A stretch of DNA of 7,081 nt. Source: an uncultured Bacillota bacterium. Lineage in GTDB: Bacteria; Bacillota; Clostridia; Peptostreptococcales; Anaerovoracaceae. The translations under genes and the position numbers were made by a program. The stretch covers positions 1-7,081 of the forward strand of contig CAMJRV010000119.1 in assembly GCA_946408315.1 (NCBI GenBank), given 5' to 3'. The notes below the pieces were generated by a model. That model was given only the letters and a program-made list of their open reading frames with translations, ran no database searches and was not told the DNA's origin. Below, piece after piece: positions 1 through 7,081 of the stretch (position 1 is the first letter of the stretch; the number at the start of each line of letters is the position of its first letter).

Positions 1-34
1 AAATAATTCGCAAAAACAGGTATAACAAATCAGC

Positions 35-75
35 AAAAAGGCGATTCTTAAAAATAATCGCCTTTTTCTGTTTTT
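35..75 (+). terminator. Intrinsic (Rho-independent) terminator upstream of rpoB
   Basis: A perfect 12-bp inverted repeat pairs AAAAAGGCGATT (35-46) with AATCGCCTTTTT (56-67) around a 9-nt loop. The stem extends by CAG/CTG (31-33 with 68-70) past one bulged C at 34. A second T run follows at 71-75. This is a classic terminator shape and probably ends the transcript entering from the left, plausibly rplJ-rplL. The first six bases of the window (AAA TAA) could be the last codon and stop of rplL, but that is a guess. The A-tract on the left arm could let it work on the - strand too, although no T run follows the stem in that direction. Confidence 0.85.
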
Positions 76-94
76 CCAATTGCAAAAATATTGC

Positions 95-123
95 TTGACT
101 ACTTGATGCACGTATGATATTAT
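95..123 (+). promoter_or_regulatory. Sigma-A-type promoter for rpoB-rpoC
   Basis: A -35 element TTGACT (95-100) is separated by exactly 17 nt from a -10 element TATTAT (118-123). The TG at 115-116 adds an extended -10 (TGaTATTAT). Each hexamer is one mismatch from the vegetative sigma consensus. Transcription would start near 129-132, giving a leader of about 44 nt before the rpoB ATG at 174. The promoter lies just downstream of the terminator at 35-75, so rpoBC can be transcribed independently of the genes to the left. I see no operator, attenuator or riboswitch in the short leader. Confidence 0.8.
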
Positions 124-159
124 AGTACATTGCCACGCGAAGTATTTTGTTTTCTATGC

Positions 160-165
160 AAGGAG
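160..165 (+). promoter_or_regulatory. Ribosome binding site of rpoB (decides the start)
   Basis: AAGGAG at 160-165 is followed by 8 nt and then ATG at 174. The other in-frame starts fit worse: TTG 147 and ATG 156 lie upstream of this site, and ATG 168 is only 2 nt from it. The site therefore favours ATG 174. Confidence 0.8.
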
Positions 166-173
166 TGATGAAT

Positions 174-3100
174 ATGCCAGATCCCGTTAAAATAGGTAAA
201 AAGACACGAATGAGCTACTCGAAGATAAATGAAGTAGCGGCAATGCCAAATCTTATCCAAATTCAGACCGAGTCATATAAATGGTTCATCGAAGAAGGCC
301 TTCGGGAAGTCTTCGAGGATATCTCCCCGATTAAAGATTATGCAGGCAATTTAGTTTTAGAATTCATAGATTATTCTCTCAACGACAGCCCCAAATATGA
401 CCAGGAAGAATGTAAAGAACGCGACGTAACATATGCAGCTCCATTGAAGGTTAAAGTCAGACTTGTGAATAAGGAGACCGGCGAGGTCAAGGAACAGGAA
501 GTCTTTATGGGAGACTTCCCGCTTATGACGGAAAAAGGAACCTTTATCTATAACGGCGCGGAAAGAGTCGTCGTTACGCAGCTGGTCCGTTCTCCCGGTC
601 CTTATTACGGCGTTACCATTGATAAATCAAACAATAAGTTGTTCTCAACCACGATTATCCCAAACAGGGGAGCCTGGCTGGAGTACGAAACGGATTCCAA
701 TGAAATTATTTCCGTGCGTGTGGATCGTACCAGAAAGCAGCCTGTGACAACATTGCTCCGCGCCCTGGGGTTTGCAACAGACCAGGAGATTGTCGCGATC
801 TTTGGCGAGGACGAGAGGCTGCGCAGAACGATCGAAAAAGACCCTACCAAAAATTATGAGGACGGATTGAAGGAAATCTATAAAAAGCTGAGGCCAGGAG
901 AGCCGCCGACGGTGGAAAGTGCAAAATCTCTCCTTGATTCGCTGTTTTTTGATCCGAAGCGTTACGATTTAGCAAAAGTAGGAAGATATAAATATAATAA
1001 AAAACTGGGCCTTGGAAACCGTATTATCGGATGTGTTGCCTCTGAAGATATTATTGACCCGAACACGGGCGAAGTATTAGTGGAAAAGGATGCTAAAATT
1101 TCGAGAGAGGTCGGCTTCCAGGTGGAGAATGCCGGTGTGAAGCATGTCTTTGTGTACAGCAAAACCGAAGAAGGACATGTTGTAAAGGTCATCGGAAACA
1201 ACTTTGTCAGCCTTGCCGACTATGTCGATTTCAACCTGGATGGGTTCAAGGTGGCCGACAAGGTATATTATCCCGTATTGAAAGAAATTCTGGAAAACCA
1301 CGAGGGAGAGGCTGCCGTCAGAGAAGCGCTGCTTCAGAACAAGACTGCCCTGTCTCCGAAACATATCATTATCGACGATATCATCGCTTCCGTGAGCTAT
1401 ATCCTGAACCTGAACCACGGCATCGGAAACGTCGACGATATCGACCATTTAGGAAACAGAAGACTGAGAACGGTTGGAGAGCTGCTCCAAAACCAGTTCC
1501 GTATCGGCTTGGCCCGTATGGAAAGAGTCGTCAAGGAGAGGATGACCATTCAGGACATCGAAGTGACGACGCCTCAGGCATTGATGAATATCAGACCGGT
1601 AACGGCGGCGATCAAAGAGTTCTTCGGAAGCTCCCAGTTATCCCAGTTTATGGACCAGACCAATCCGCTGGCGGAGCTGACGCACAAGAGAAGGCTTTCT
1701 GCGCTGGGACCCGGCGGTCTGTCCAGAGAAAGAGCCGGATTTGAAGTCCGAGACGTACATCACTCCCATTATGGAAGAATGTGCCCCATCGAGACTCCTG
1801 AAGGACCGAACATCGGGCTGATCGGTTCTCTGACTACTTACGGAAAGATCAATGAATACGGTTTCATTGAAGCGCCGTATCGGCGCGTGGATAAGGCGAA
1901 GGGTATCGTTACGGAAACCATCGATTATCTCACGGCGGATGAAGAAGAAATTCTGATCATCGCACAGGCCAACGAGCCTCTTGATTCCGAGGGAAGATTC
2001 GTGAACCACAGGGTCGCTTCCAGAGGAGCGGGCGGAGACATCGATCTGGTTCCAAGAGACCTCATCGATTATATGGACGTATCCCCGAAGCAGGTAGTAT
2101 CCGTTGCGACGGCGATGATTCCGTTCCTGGAAAACGACGACGCCAACCGGGCTCTCATGGGCTCCAACATGCAGCGTCAGGCGGTGCCGCTCCTGATTAC
2201 GGACGCTCCTATCGTAGGAACCGGTATGGAACATACGGCCGCCAGAGATTCCGGCGTCGTAATCCTCGCGAAGCATGCCGGTACCGTTGAATATGTAGAT
2301 GCGACGAAAATCAAAATAAGAAGAGACGACGGCTTTGGCGCCGACGAATATAAGATGCTGAAATTCAAGCGTTCCAACCAGGGAACCTGCATCAACCAGA
2401 GGCCTATCGTCAGTAAGAACGAACATGTGGAAGAAGGAGAAGTCATCGCAGACGGACCTTCTACCGACATGGGCGAAGTCGCCCTCGGCAAGAACCTTCT
2501 CATCGGCTTTATGACGTGGGAGGGATATAACTACGAGGACGCTATCATACTGAATGAAAGACTGATCATGGAAGACGCCCTCACTTCTCTCCATATTGAG
2601 GAGTACGAGGCGGAGGCCAGAGATACGAAGCTGGGACCGGAAGAGATCACCAGAGATATTCCAAACGTGGGAGAAGACGCGCTGAAGGATCTGGATGAAG
2701 AAGGCATCATCCGCATCGGCGCGGAAGTAGACTCCTCCGACATTCTGGTCGGCAAGGTTACCCCGAAGGGAGAAACGGAGCTGACGGCGGAAGAACGTTT
2801 GCTGAGAGCGATCTTCGGAGAAAAGGCAAGAGAAGTGAGAGACACTTCCCTGCGCGTACCTCACGGAGAAGCCGGTATCGTCGTTGACGTGAAGATTTTC
2901 TCAAGAGAAAACGGCGACGAACTGCCTCCTGGCGTCAACAAGCTCGTTCGATGCTACATCGCGACAAAGAGAAAGATCAGTGTCGGCGATAAGATGGCCG
3001 GACGTCACGGAAATAAGGGTGTTATTTCCAGGATTCTTCCGGAAGAGGATATGCCGTTTATGGAAAACGGAATGCCCCTTCAGGTCATGCTGAATCCCCT

Positions 3101-3869
3101 GGGCGTACCGTCCCGAATGAACGTCGGACAGGTTTTGGAAACTCACCTTGGTCTTGCGGCCAAGTACAAGGATTGGTATATTGCAACTCCGGTATTTGAC
3201 GGGGCCAGCGAGCTGGATATCATTGACCTGCTCAAGGACTGCGGATATTCGGAAAGCGGAAAACTGACATTGAGAGACGGAAGGACCGGCGAGCCCTTTG
3301 ACAACACGGTCACCGTAGGATACATGTATATGCTGAAGCTGCATCATCTCGTTGATGACAAGATTCACGCAAGAAGTACAGGACCTTATTCCCTGGTAAC
3401 CCAACAGCCGCTGGGCGGAAAAGCTCAGTTCGGAGGACAGAGATTCGGAGAAATGGAAGTATGGGCGCTGGAAGCCTACGGCGCAGCCTATACGCTTCAG
3501 GAAATCCTCACCGTAAAATCCGACGACGTGGTGGGCCGTGTAAAGACCTACGAAGCCATCGTCAAGGGAGAGAATATTCCTGAGCCTGGAATTCCGGAAT
3601 CCTTCAAGGTTCTCATCAAGGAAATGCAGAGCCTTGGCCTCGACGTAAAGGTACTGACGGATGAAAATGAGGAGATTGAAATCAAGGAATCCGCCGAACT
3701 GGATGGAATATCCGGTTTGGAAAGCATCATCGATATCGATGCTGTGGCCGATGAAGGCGAGCTATTTGAAGAAGAGAGCGGCTTCACGGAAGAATTGGTG
3801 GATGAAGACATGGACGATGAGGACATGGACATGGACTTGATTGATGAAGATTTCAATGATGAAGTATAA
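174..3869 (+). CDS. rpoB: DNA-directed RNA polymerase subunit beta (RpoB), complete
   Basis: Beta subunit of the cytoplasmic RNA polymerase core (alpha2-beta-beta'-omega), which forms one jaw of the DNA cleft and much of the RNA and NTP binding surface. The protein is 1231 aa from ATG 174, chosen by its ribosome site; the reading also opens at TTG 147. In order: the N-terminal protrusion (starting [20 protein letters not shown]), the lobe ([16 protein letters not shown]), then the rifampicin pocket at about 485-516 with Q491, D494, H504, R507, S509 and L511, equivalent to E. coli Q513, D516, H526, R529, S531 and L533. E788/D789 sit in [15 protein letters not shown]940 and K948 in [12 protein letters not shown] match E. 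coli K1065 and K1073. The clamp-contacting C-terminal motif ([20 protein letters not shown]) follows. The roughly 100-residue SI2 insertion of E. coli is absent. Residues 1162-1231 form a strongly acidic tail. rpoC follows after 30 nt, almost certainly in the same transcript. No frameshift or missing key residue was seen. Confidence 0.98.
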   Translation: MPDPVKIGKKTRMSYSKINEVAAMPNLIQIQTESYKWFIEEGLREVFEDISPIKDYAGNLVLEFIDYSLNDSPKYDQEECKERDVTYAAPLKVKVRLVNKETGEVKEQEVFMGDFPLMTEKGTFIYNGAERVVVTQLVRSPGPYYGVTIDKSNNKLFSTTIIPNRGAWLEYETDSNEIISVRVDRTRKQPVTTLLRALGFATDQEIVAIFGEDERLRRTIEKDPTKNYEDGLKEIYKKLRPGEPPTVESAKSLLDSLFFDPKRYDLAKVGRYKYNKKLGLGNRIIGCVASEDIIDPNTGEVLVEKDAKISREVGFQVENAGVKHVFVYSKTEEGHVVKVIGNNFVSLADYVDFNLDGFKVADKVYYPVLKEILENHEGEAAVREALLQNKTALSPKHIIIDDIIASVSYILNLNHGIGNVDDIDHLGNRRLRTVGELLQNQFRIGLARMERVVKERMTIQDIEVTTPQALMNIRPVTAAIKEFFGSSQLSQFMDQTNPLAELTHKRRLSALGPGGLSRERAGFEVRDVHHSHYGRMCPIETPEGPNIGLIGSLTTYGKINEYGFIEAPYRRVDKAKGIVTETIDYLTADEEEILIIAQANEPLDSEGRFVNHRVASRGAGGDIDLVPRDLIDYMDVSPKQVVSVATAMIPFLENDDANRALMGSNMQRQAVPLLITDAPIVGTGMEHTAARDSGVVILAKHAGTVEYVDATKIKIRRDDGFGADEYKMLKFKRSNQGTCINQRPIVSKNEHVEEGEVIADGPSTDMGEVALGKNLLIGFMTWEGYNYEDAIILNERLIMEDALTSLHIEEYEAEARDTKLGPEEITRDIPNVGEDALKDLDEEGIIRIGAEVDSSDILVGKVTPKGETELTAEERLLRAIFGEKAREVRDTSLRVPHGEAGIVVDVKIFSRENGDELPPGVNKLVRCYIATKRKISVGDKMAGRHGNKGVISRILPEEDMPFMENGMPLQVMLNPLGVPSRMNVGQVLETHLGLAAKYKDWYIATPVFDGASELDIIDLLKDCGYSESGKLTLRDGRTGEPFDNTVTVGYMYMLKLHHLVDDKIHARSTGPYSLVTQQPLGGKAQFGGQRFGEMEVWALEAYGAAYTLQEILTVKSDDVVGRVKTYEAIVKGENIPEPGIPESFKVLIKEMQSLGLDVKVLTDENEEIEIKESAELDGISGLESIIDIDAVADEGELFEEESGFTEELVDEDMDDEDMDMDLIDEDFNDEV
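3801..3836 (+). repeat. Short imperfect tandem repeat inside the rpoB acidic tail
   Basis: The 15-bp units GATGAAGACATGGAC (3801-3815) and GATGAGGACATGGAC (3816-3830) differ at one base. They are followed by a partial unit ATGGAC (3831-3836). They encode [12 protein letters not shown], residues 1210-1221 of RpoB. The unit is in frame, so gain or loss of a copy would keep the reading frame. Confidence 0.8.
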
Positions 3870-3882
3870 CAGTCGTCATAAG

Positions 3883-3890
3883 AAAGGAGG
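3883..3890 (+). promoter_or_regulatory. Strong ribosome binding site of rpoC
   Basis: AAAGGAGG at 3883-3890 is a near-perfect anti-16S match, with 9 nt to the TTG start at 3900. An in-frame TAA at 3879-3881 blocks any earlier start. This makes TTG 3900 the only initiator that keeps the conserved N-terminus. The strong site probably compensates for the weak start codon. Confidence 0.85.
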
Positions 3891-3899
3891 GGAAGCTTC

Positions 3900-6800
3900 T
3901 TGTACGAATTAAACAATTTTGAAGCGCTGCAGATCAGCCTTGCATCTACGGAGAAGATCAGAAGCTGGTCAAAAGGAGAGGTAAAAAAACCCGAAACGAT
4001 CAACTACAGGACACTGAAACCCGAAAAGGAAGGTCTTTTCTGCGAAAAGATCTTCGGACCGACAAAGGATTGGGAGTGTCACTGCGGTAAATATAAAAGG
4101 ATCCGGTATAAAGGGATCATCTGCGACCGTTGCGGAGTAGAGGTTACGAAAGCAAAGGTTAGAAGAGAGAGAATGGGTCACATCGAGCTTGCGGCCCCCG
4201 TATCTCACATCTGGTATTTCAAGGGAATTCCCAGCAGAATGGGTCTGGTGCTCGACATCTCCCCGAGAAACCTGGAAAAGGTTCTCTATTTTGCCGCGTA
4301 TATCGTAACGGATCCGGGCAATAGCGGACTGGGTTACAAGGAAATCCTGACGGAGCAGCAGTACCGGGAAGCAAAGGATAAGTTCGGCAACGGTTTCAAG
4401 GCAGCCATGGGAGCGGAAGCGATCCGCGACTTGCTCGCACAGATCGATCTGATTGCCCTTTCCGACGACATGAGAAAGAAGCTGAAAGAGGCTTCCGGAC
4501 AGAAAAAGATCAGAATCGTCAGAAGGCTTGAAGTAATTGAAGCTTTGAGATTGTCCGGAAACAAACCGGAGTGGATGGTTCTTGAAGTGATTCCGGTCAT
4601 TCCGCCGGACCTCAGACCGATGGTACAGCTGGACGGAGGAAGATTTGCAACCTCCGACCTCAACGACTTATATCGAAGAGTAATCAACAGAAATAATAGA
4701 TTGAAGAGACTGCTCGATCTTGGAGCTCCCGACATCATCGTCAGAAATGAAAAGAGAATGCTCCAGGAAGCTGTGGACGCGCTGATCGACAACGGCAGAA
4801 GAGGCAGACCGGTCACCGGTCCCGGAAGCAGACCGCTGAAATCCCTGTCCGATATGCTGAAGGGAAAACAGGGACGTTTCCGGCAGAACCTGCTCGGAAA
4901 GCGTGTCGACTATTCCGGTCGTTCCGTAATCGTAGTAGGACCGGAGCTGAAGTTCTATCAGTGCGGCCTGCCGAAGAAAATGGCGCTTGAGCTGTTCAAG
5001 CCGTTCATTATGAAGAAGCTTGTTCAGAAGGGACATTCCCATAACATCAAGAGCGCCAAGCGGATGGTAGAAAAAGTGAAACCGGAGGTGTGGGACGTTC
5101 TCGACGAGGTCATCAAGGAGCATCCCGTATTGCTGAACCGTGCCCCTACCCTTCATAGATTGGGAATTCAGGCGTTTGAGCCGGTTCTTGTAGAGGGTAA
5201 GGCCATCAAGCTGCATCCTCTGGTTTGTACCGCATACAACGCCGACTTTGACGGAGACCAGATGGCCGTTCACGTGCCGCTGTCCGTGGAAGCCCAGGCT
5301 GAGGCCAGGTTCCTCATGCTCTCCGTCAACAATATCCTCGCGCCGAAGGACGGATCTCCGATCACGACGCCGACGCAGGATATGATTCTGGGAAGCTATT
5401 ACCTGACTCATCCGGGCGTGGAAGAAAGAAACACGTCGGCGGAAAAGGGCGACGGAAAGATCTTTACCGATTACGATGAAATGCTCATGGCTTACCGGAA
5501 CGGCGTCGTCGGCCTCCATGCGAGGGTCAAGATGAGGATGTTCCTCGAAGGTGATACGAGAGGAAAGCTGATCGAATCCACGGTAGGAAGGTTCATCTTC
5601 AATGAGAAGATTCCGCAGGACCTCGGCTATGTCGACAGAGACGCAGATAAATATTCGTTGGAAATAGACTTCCTCTGTGACAAGAAGAGGTTGGGACAGA
5701 TCATCGATAAGTGCTACAGAAAGCACGGCAATACGAAGACTGCCCTCATGCTCGACTATATCAAGGATACAGGTTTCCATTATTCCACAATAGGAGCGAT
5801 TACGATCAGCGTATCGGATATGGAAATTCCCGAAGCGAAACGGGAGATTCTGGCAGAAGCCGAGAAGAAGGTTGAAAAATATGAGACCGCCTATCGGAGA
5901 GGGCTCATGTCCAATTCCGAGCGGTATGAAAGAGTTATCGATACATGGAACGATGCGACGGATGATATCGCCGACGCACTGATGAAGTCCCTGGGAACGC
6001 TGAACAACCTGTTCATCATGGCCCATTCGGGAGCGAGAGGAAGCAAGAGCCAGATCAAGCAGATCGGTGGTATGCGTGGACTGATGGCAAACGCATCCGG
6101 ACAGACGATCGAAATCCCGATCAAATCCAACTTCCGTGAAGGACTGTCCGTACTGGAATACTTCATTTCCACCAACGGTGCAAGAAAAGGTCTTGCTGAT
6201 ACGGCGCTGAGAACGGCCGACTCCGGTTATCTGACAAGAAGACTGGTAGACGTCAGCCATAATGTCATCGTAAGGGAAATGGACTGCGGTACCGACGAAG
6301 GAATCGAAGTAAGGGCCTTCACCGACGGCAAGGAAGTCATCGAACCGCTGAAGCTCCGTATCATCGGCAGAACCGCTCTGACGGACATCGTAAATCCGAA
6401 AACCGGTAGGCTCATCGTAGAGCAGGGAGAGGAAATTCTGGAAGCGCACGCGGAAGAAATTGAGGCGTCCGGAATCGAATCCGTAGCGATCCGTTCCGTC
6501 ATGACGTGTCACAGCGTCTACGGAATCTGCGCGAAGTGTTACGGCAGAAACCTGGCGACGGGTGAACCGGTCAACATCGGCGAGGCGGTAGGAATTACGG
6601 CGGCTCAGTCCATCGGAGAACCGGGTACTCAGCTCACCATGCGTACGTTCCATACGGGCGGCGTAGCGGGAAGCGATATCACCCACGGTCTTCCCCGTGT
6701 AGAAGAGCTGTTCGAGGCGAGAAAGCCAAAGGGACTTGCGGAGATCTGCGAAGCCGACGGGACCGTGGTTTCCATCGAAGCGAGAAAAGACAACAAGACA

Positions 6801-7081
6801 GAAGTTAAGGTCAGAGGAGAAGAGGAACGAATCTACATCATACCTTATGGTGCGCGTCTGAATGTGAAGGAAGGGGATTACGTCCTCGCCGGAGATCAGA
6901 TCACCAAGGGTCCTCTGAATCCTCACGATATATTGAGATTAAACGGCGTGGAAGGCGTATACCAGTATCTTCTCAAAGAAGTGCAGCGGGTATATAAACA
7001 GCAGGGTGTAGACATCAACGACAAGCACGTCGAAGTAATCGTAAGCCAGATGCTTTCCAAGTACAAGATCGAAGACGCGGG
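3900..7081 (+). CDS. rpoC: DNA-directed RNA polymerase subunit beta' (RpoC), 3'-truncated by the window
   Basis: Beta-prime subunit of RNA polymerase; it carries the catalytic centre. The reading starts at TTG 3900 (read as Met; next residues [10 protein letters not shown]) and stays open to the window edge: 1060 complete codons plus 2 nt, about nine tenths of a typical clostridial RpoC of roughly 1180-1200 aa. In order: the N-terminal zinc site with C60, C62, C75 and C78; the clamp coiled coil that binds sigma, about 253-302; the rudder/switch region ([20 protein letters not shown]); the Mg2+ loop NADFDGDQM with D449, D451 and D453 (codons at 5244, 5250, 5256); the bridge helix, about 750-788 ([20 protein letters not shown]); a second zinc site with C796, C870, C877 and C880, spaced as E. 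coli C814/C888/C895/C898; and the trigger loop [11 protein letters not shown] with H918 (E. coli H936). The SI3 insertion of E. coli is absent. The frame is intact. The missing part is the extreme C-terminus. Confidence 0.98.
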   Translation, partial: MYELNNFEALQISLASTEKIRSWSKGEVKKPETINYRTLKPEKEGLFCEKIFGPTKDWECHCGKYKRIRYKGIICDRCGVEVTKAKVRRERMGHIELAAPVSHIWYFKGIPSRMGLVLDISPRNLEKVLYFAAYIVTDPGNSGLGYKEILTEQQYREAKDKFGNGFKAAMGAEAIRDLLAQIDLIALSDDMRKKLKEASGQKKIRIVRRLEVIEALRLSGNKPEWMVLEVIPVIPPDLRPMVQLDGGRFATSDLNDLYRRVINRNNRLKRLLDLGAPDIIVRNEKRMLQEAVDALIDNGRRGRPVTGPGSRPLKSLSDMLKGKQGRFRQNLLGKRVDYSGRSVIVVGPELKFYQCGLPKKMALELFKPFIMKKLVQKGHSHNIKSAKRMVEKVKPEVWDVLDEVIKEHPVLLNRAPTLHRLGIQAFEPVLVEGKAIKLHPLVCTAYNADFDGDQMAVHVPLSVEAQAEARFLMLSVNNILAPKDGSPITTPTQDMILGSYYLTHPGVEERNTSAEKGDGKIFTDYDEMLMAYRNGVVGLHARVKMRMFLEGDTRGKLIESTVGRFIFNEKIPQDLGYVDRDADKYSLEIDFLCDKKRLGQIIDKCYRKHGNTKTALMLDYIKDTGFHYSTIGAITISVSDMEIPEAKREILAEAEKKVEKYETAYRRGLMSNSERYERVIDTWNDATDDIADALMKSLGTLNNLFIMAHSGARGSKSQIKQIGGMRGLMANASGQTIEIPIKSNFREGLSVLEYFISTNGARKGLADTALRTADSGYLTRRLVDVSHNVIVREMDCGTDEGIEVRAFTDGKEVIEPLKLRIIGRTALTDIVNPKTGRLIVEQGEEILEAHAEEIEASGIESVAIRSVMTCHSVYGICAKCYGRNLATGEPVNIGEAVGITAAQSIGEPGTQLTMRTFHTGGVAGSDITHGLPRVEELFEARKPKGLAEICEADGTVVSIEARKDNKTEVKVRGEEERIYIIPYGARLNVKEGDYVLAGDQITKGPLNPHDILRLNGVEGVYQYLLKEVQRVYKQQGVDINDKHVEVIVSQMLSKYKIEDA

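Noticed and set aside
113..126. Alternative -10 elements TATGAT (113-118) and TATAGT (121-126)
   Set aside because: Their spacing to TTGACT would be 12 or 20 nt, both poor. TATTAT at 118-123 has 17 nt and an upstream TG.
1638..2864. 408-codon open reading frame on the - strand opposite rpoB
   Set aside because: It has the same codon-register shadow relation to rpoB, ending at the complement of the Leu codon TTA at 1638-1640. No recognisable domain.
3892..3899. 8-bp palindrome GAAGCTTC between the rpoC ribosome site and start
   Set aside because: It has no loop and cannot form a hairpin, is too short to be a convincing operator, and palindromes of this length are expected by chance.
3548..4003. 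Serine-rich 151-codon - strand frame spanning the rpoB-rpoC junction
   Set aside because: The serine richness is the reverse-strand reading of the acidic Asp/Glu codons of the RpoB tail. It is an artefact of composition, not a gene.
4668..6926. 752-codon open reading frame on the - strand opposite rpoC
   Set aside because: It is in exact codon register with rpoC, so it is interrupted only where rpoC uses TTA, CTA or TCA, which it avoids over this stretch. Its left end is the complement of the rpoC Leu codon TTA at 4668-4670. The product shows no recognisable motif, and I see no ribosome site of note or context for a gene. rpoC on the + strand is unquestionable.
1..7081. Possible novel system, mobile element or horizontal transfer
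   Set aside because: Apart from the 173-nt leader and a 30-nt gap, the whole window is occupied by intact rpoB and rpoC with conserved catalytic residues. There are no direct-repeat arrays, transposase remnants or foreign-looking insertions.

Overview
The window holds the core RNA polymerase operon segment rpoB-rpoC on the + strand: a complete rpoB (beta subunit) and a 3'-truncated rpoC (beta-prime subunit) that runs off the right edge. There is no mobile element, CRISPR array, tRNA or rRNA gene, and I see no sign of an undescribed system. This is an ordinary, highly conserved housekeeping region.

Organism: the proteins look like Bacillota, most likely class Clostridia. RpoB lacks the large SI2 insertion of proteobacterial beta. 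Its rifampicin-pocket sequence is the Firmicutes form ([20 protein letters not shown]). RpoC lacks the SI3 insertion after the trigger loop and begins in the clostridial style ([19 protein letters not shown]). Strong GGAGG-type ribosome sites, heavy AGA/AGG use for arginine and an A/T-rich intergenic region agree with this. Family or genus cannot be fixed from what I can see; a Peptostreptococcales/Anaerovoracaceae-like gut anaerobe is only a guess.

Layout: positions 1-34 are A/T-rich non-coding sequence, probably the end of the upstream transcript. The first six bases, AAA TAA, could be the final Lys codon and stop of rplL, the usual gene before rpoB, but six bases cannot prove it. Positions 35-75 form a strong intrinsic terminator. 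It is followed by a near-consensus, extended -10 sigma-A-type promoter (95-123) and a short leader of about 44 nt. rpoB occupies 174-3869. A 30-nt gap carrying an AAAGGAGG ribosome site leads to rpoC at 3900, which starts with TTG and continues to the end of the window (1060 complete codons).

The two genes encode the two large subunits that together form the RNA polymerase active-site cleft. RpoB supplies the rifampicin pocket and NTP/RNA-contacting lysines. RpoC supplies the Mg2+-chelating aspartates, bridge helix, trigger loop and two zinc sites. All key residues I could check are intact and neither frame is broken. Long open frames on the - strand (up to 752 codons) are codon-bias shadows of these genes.
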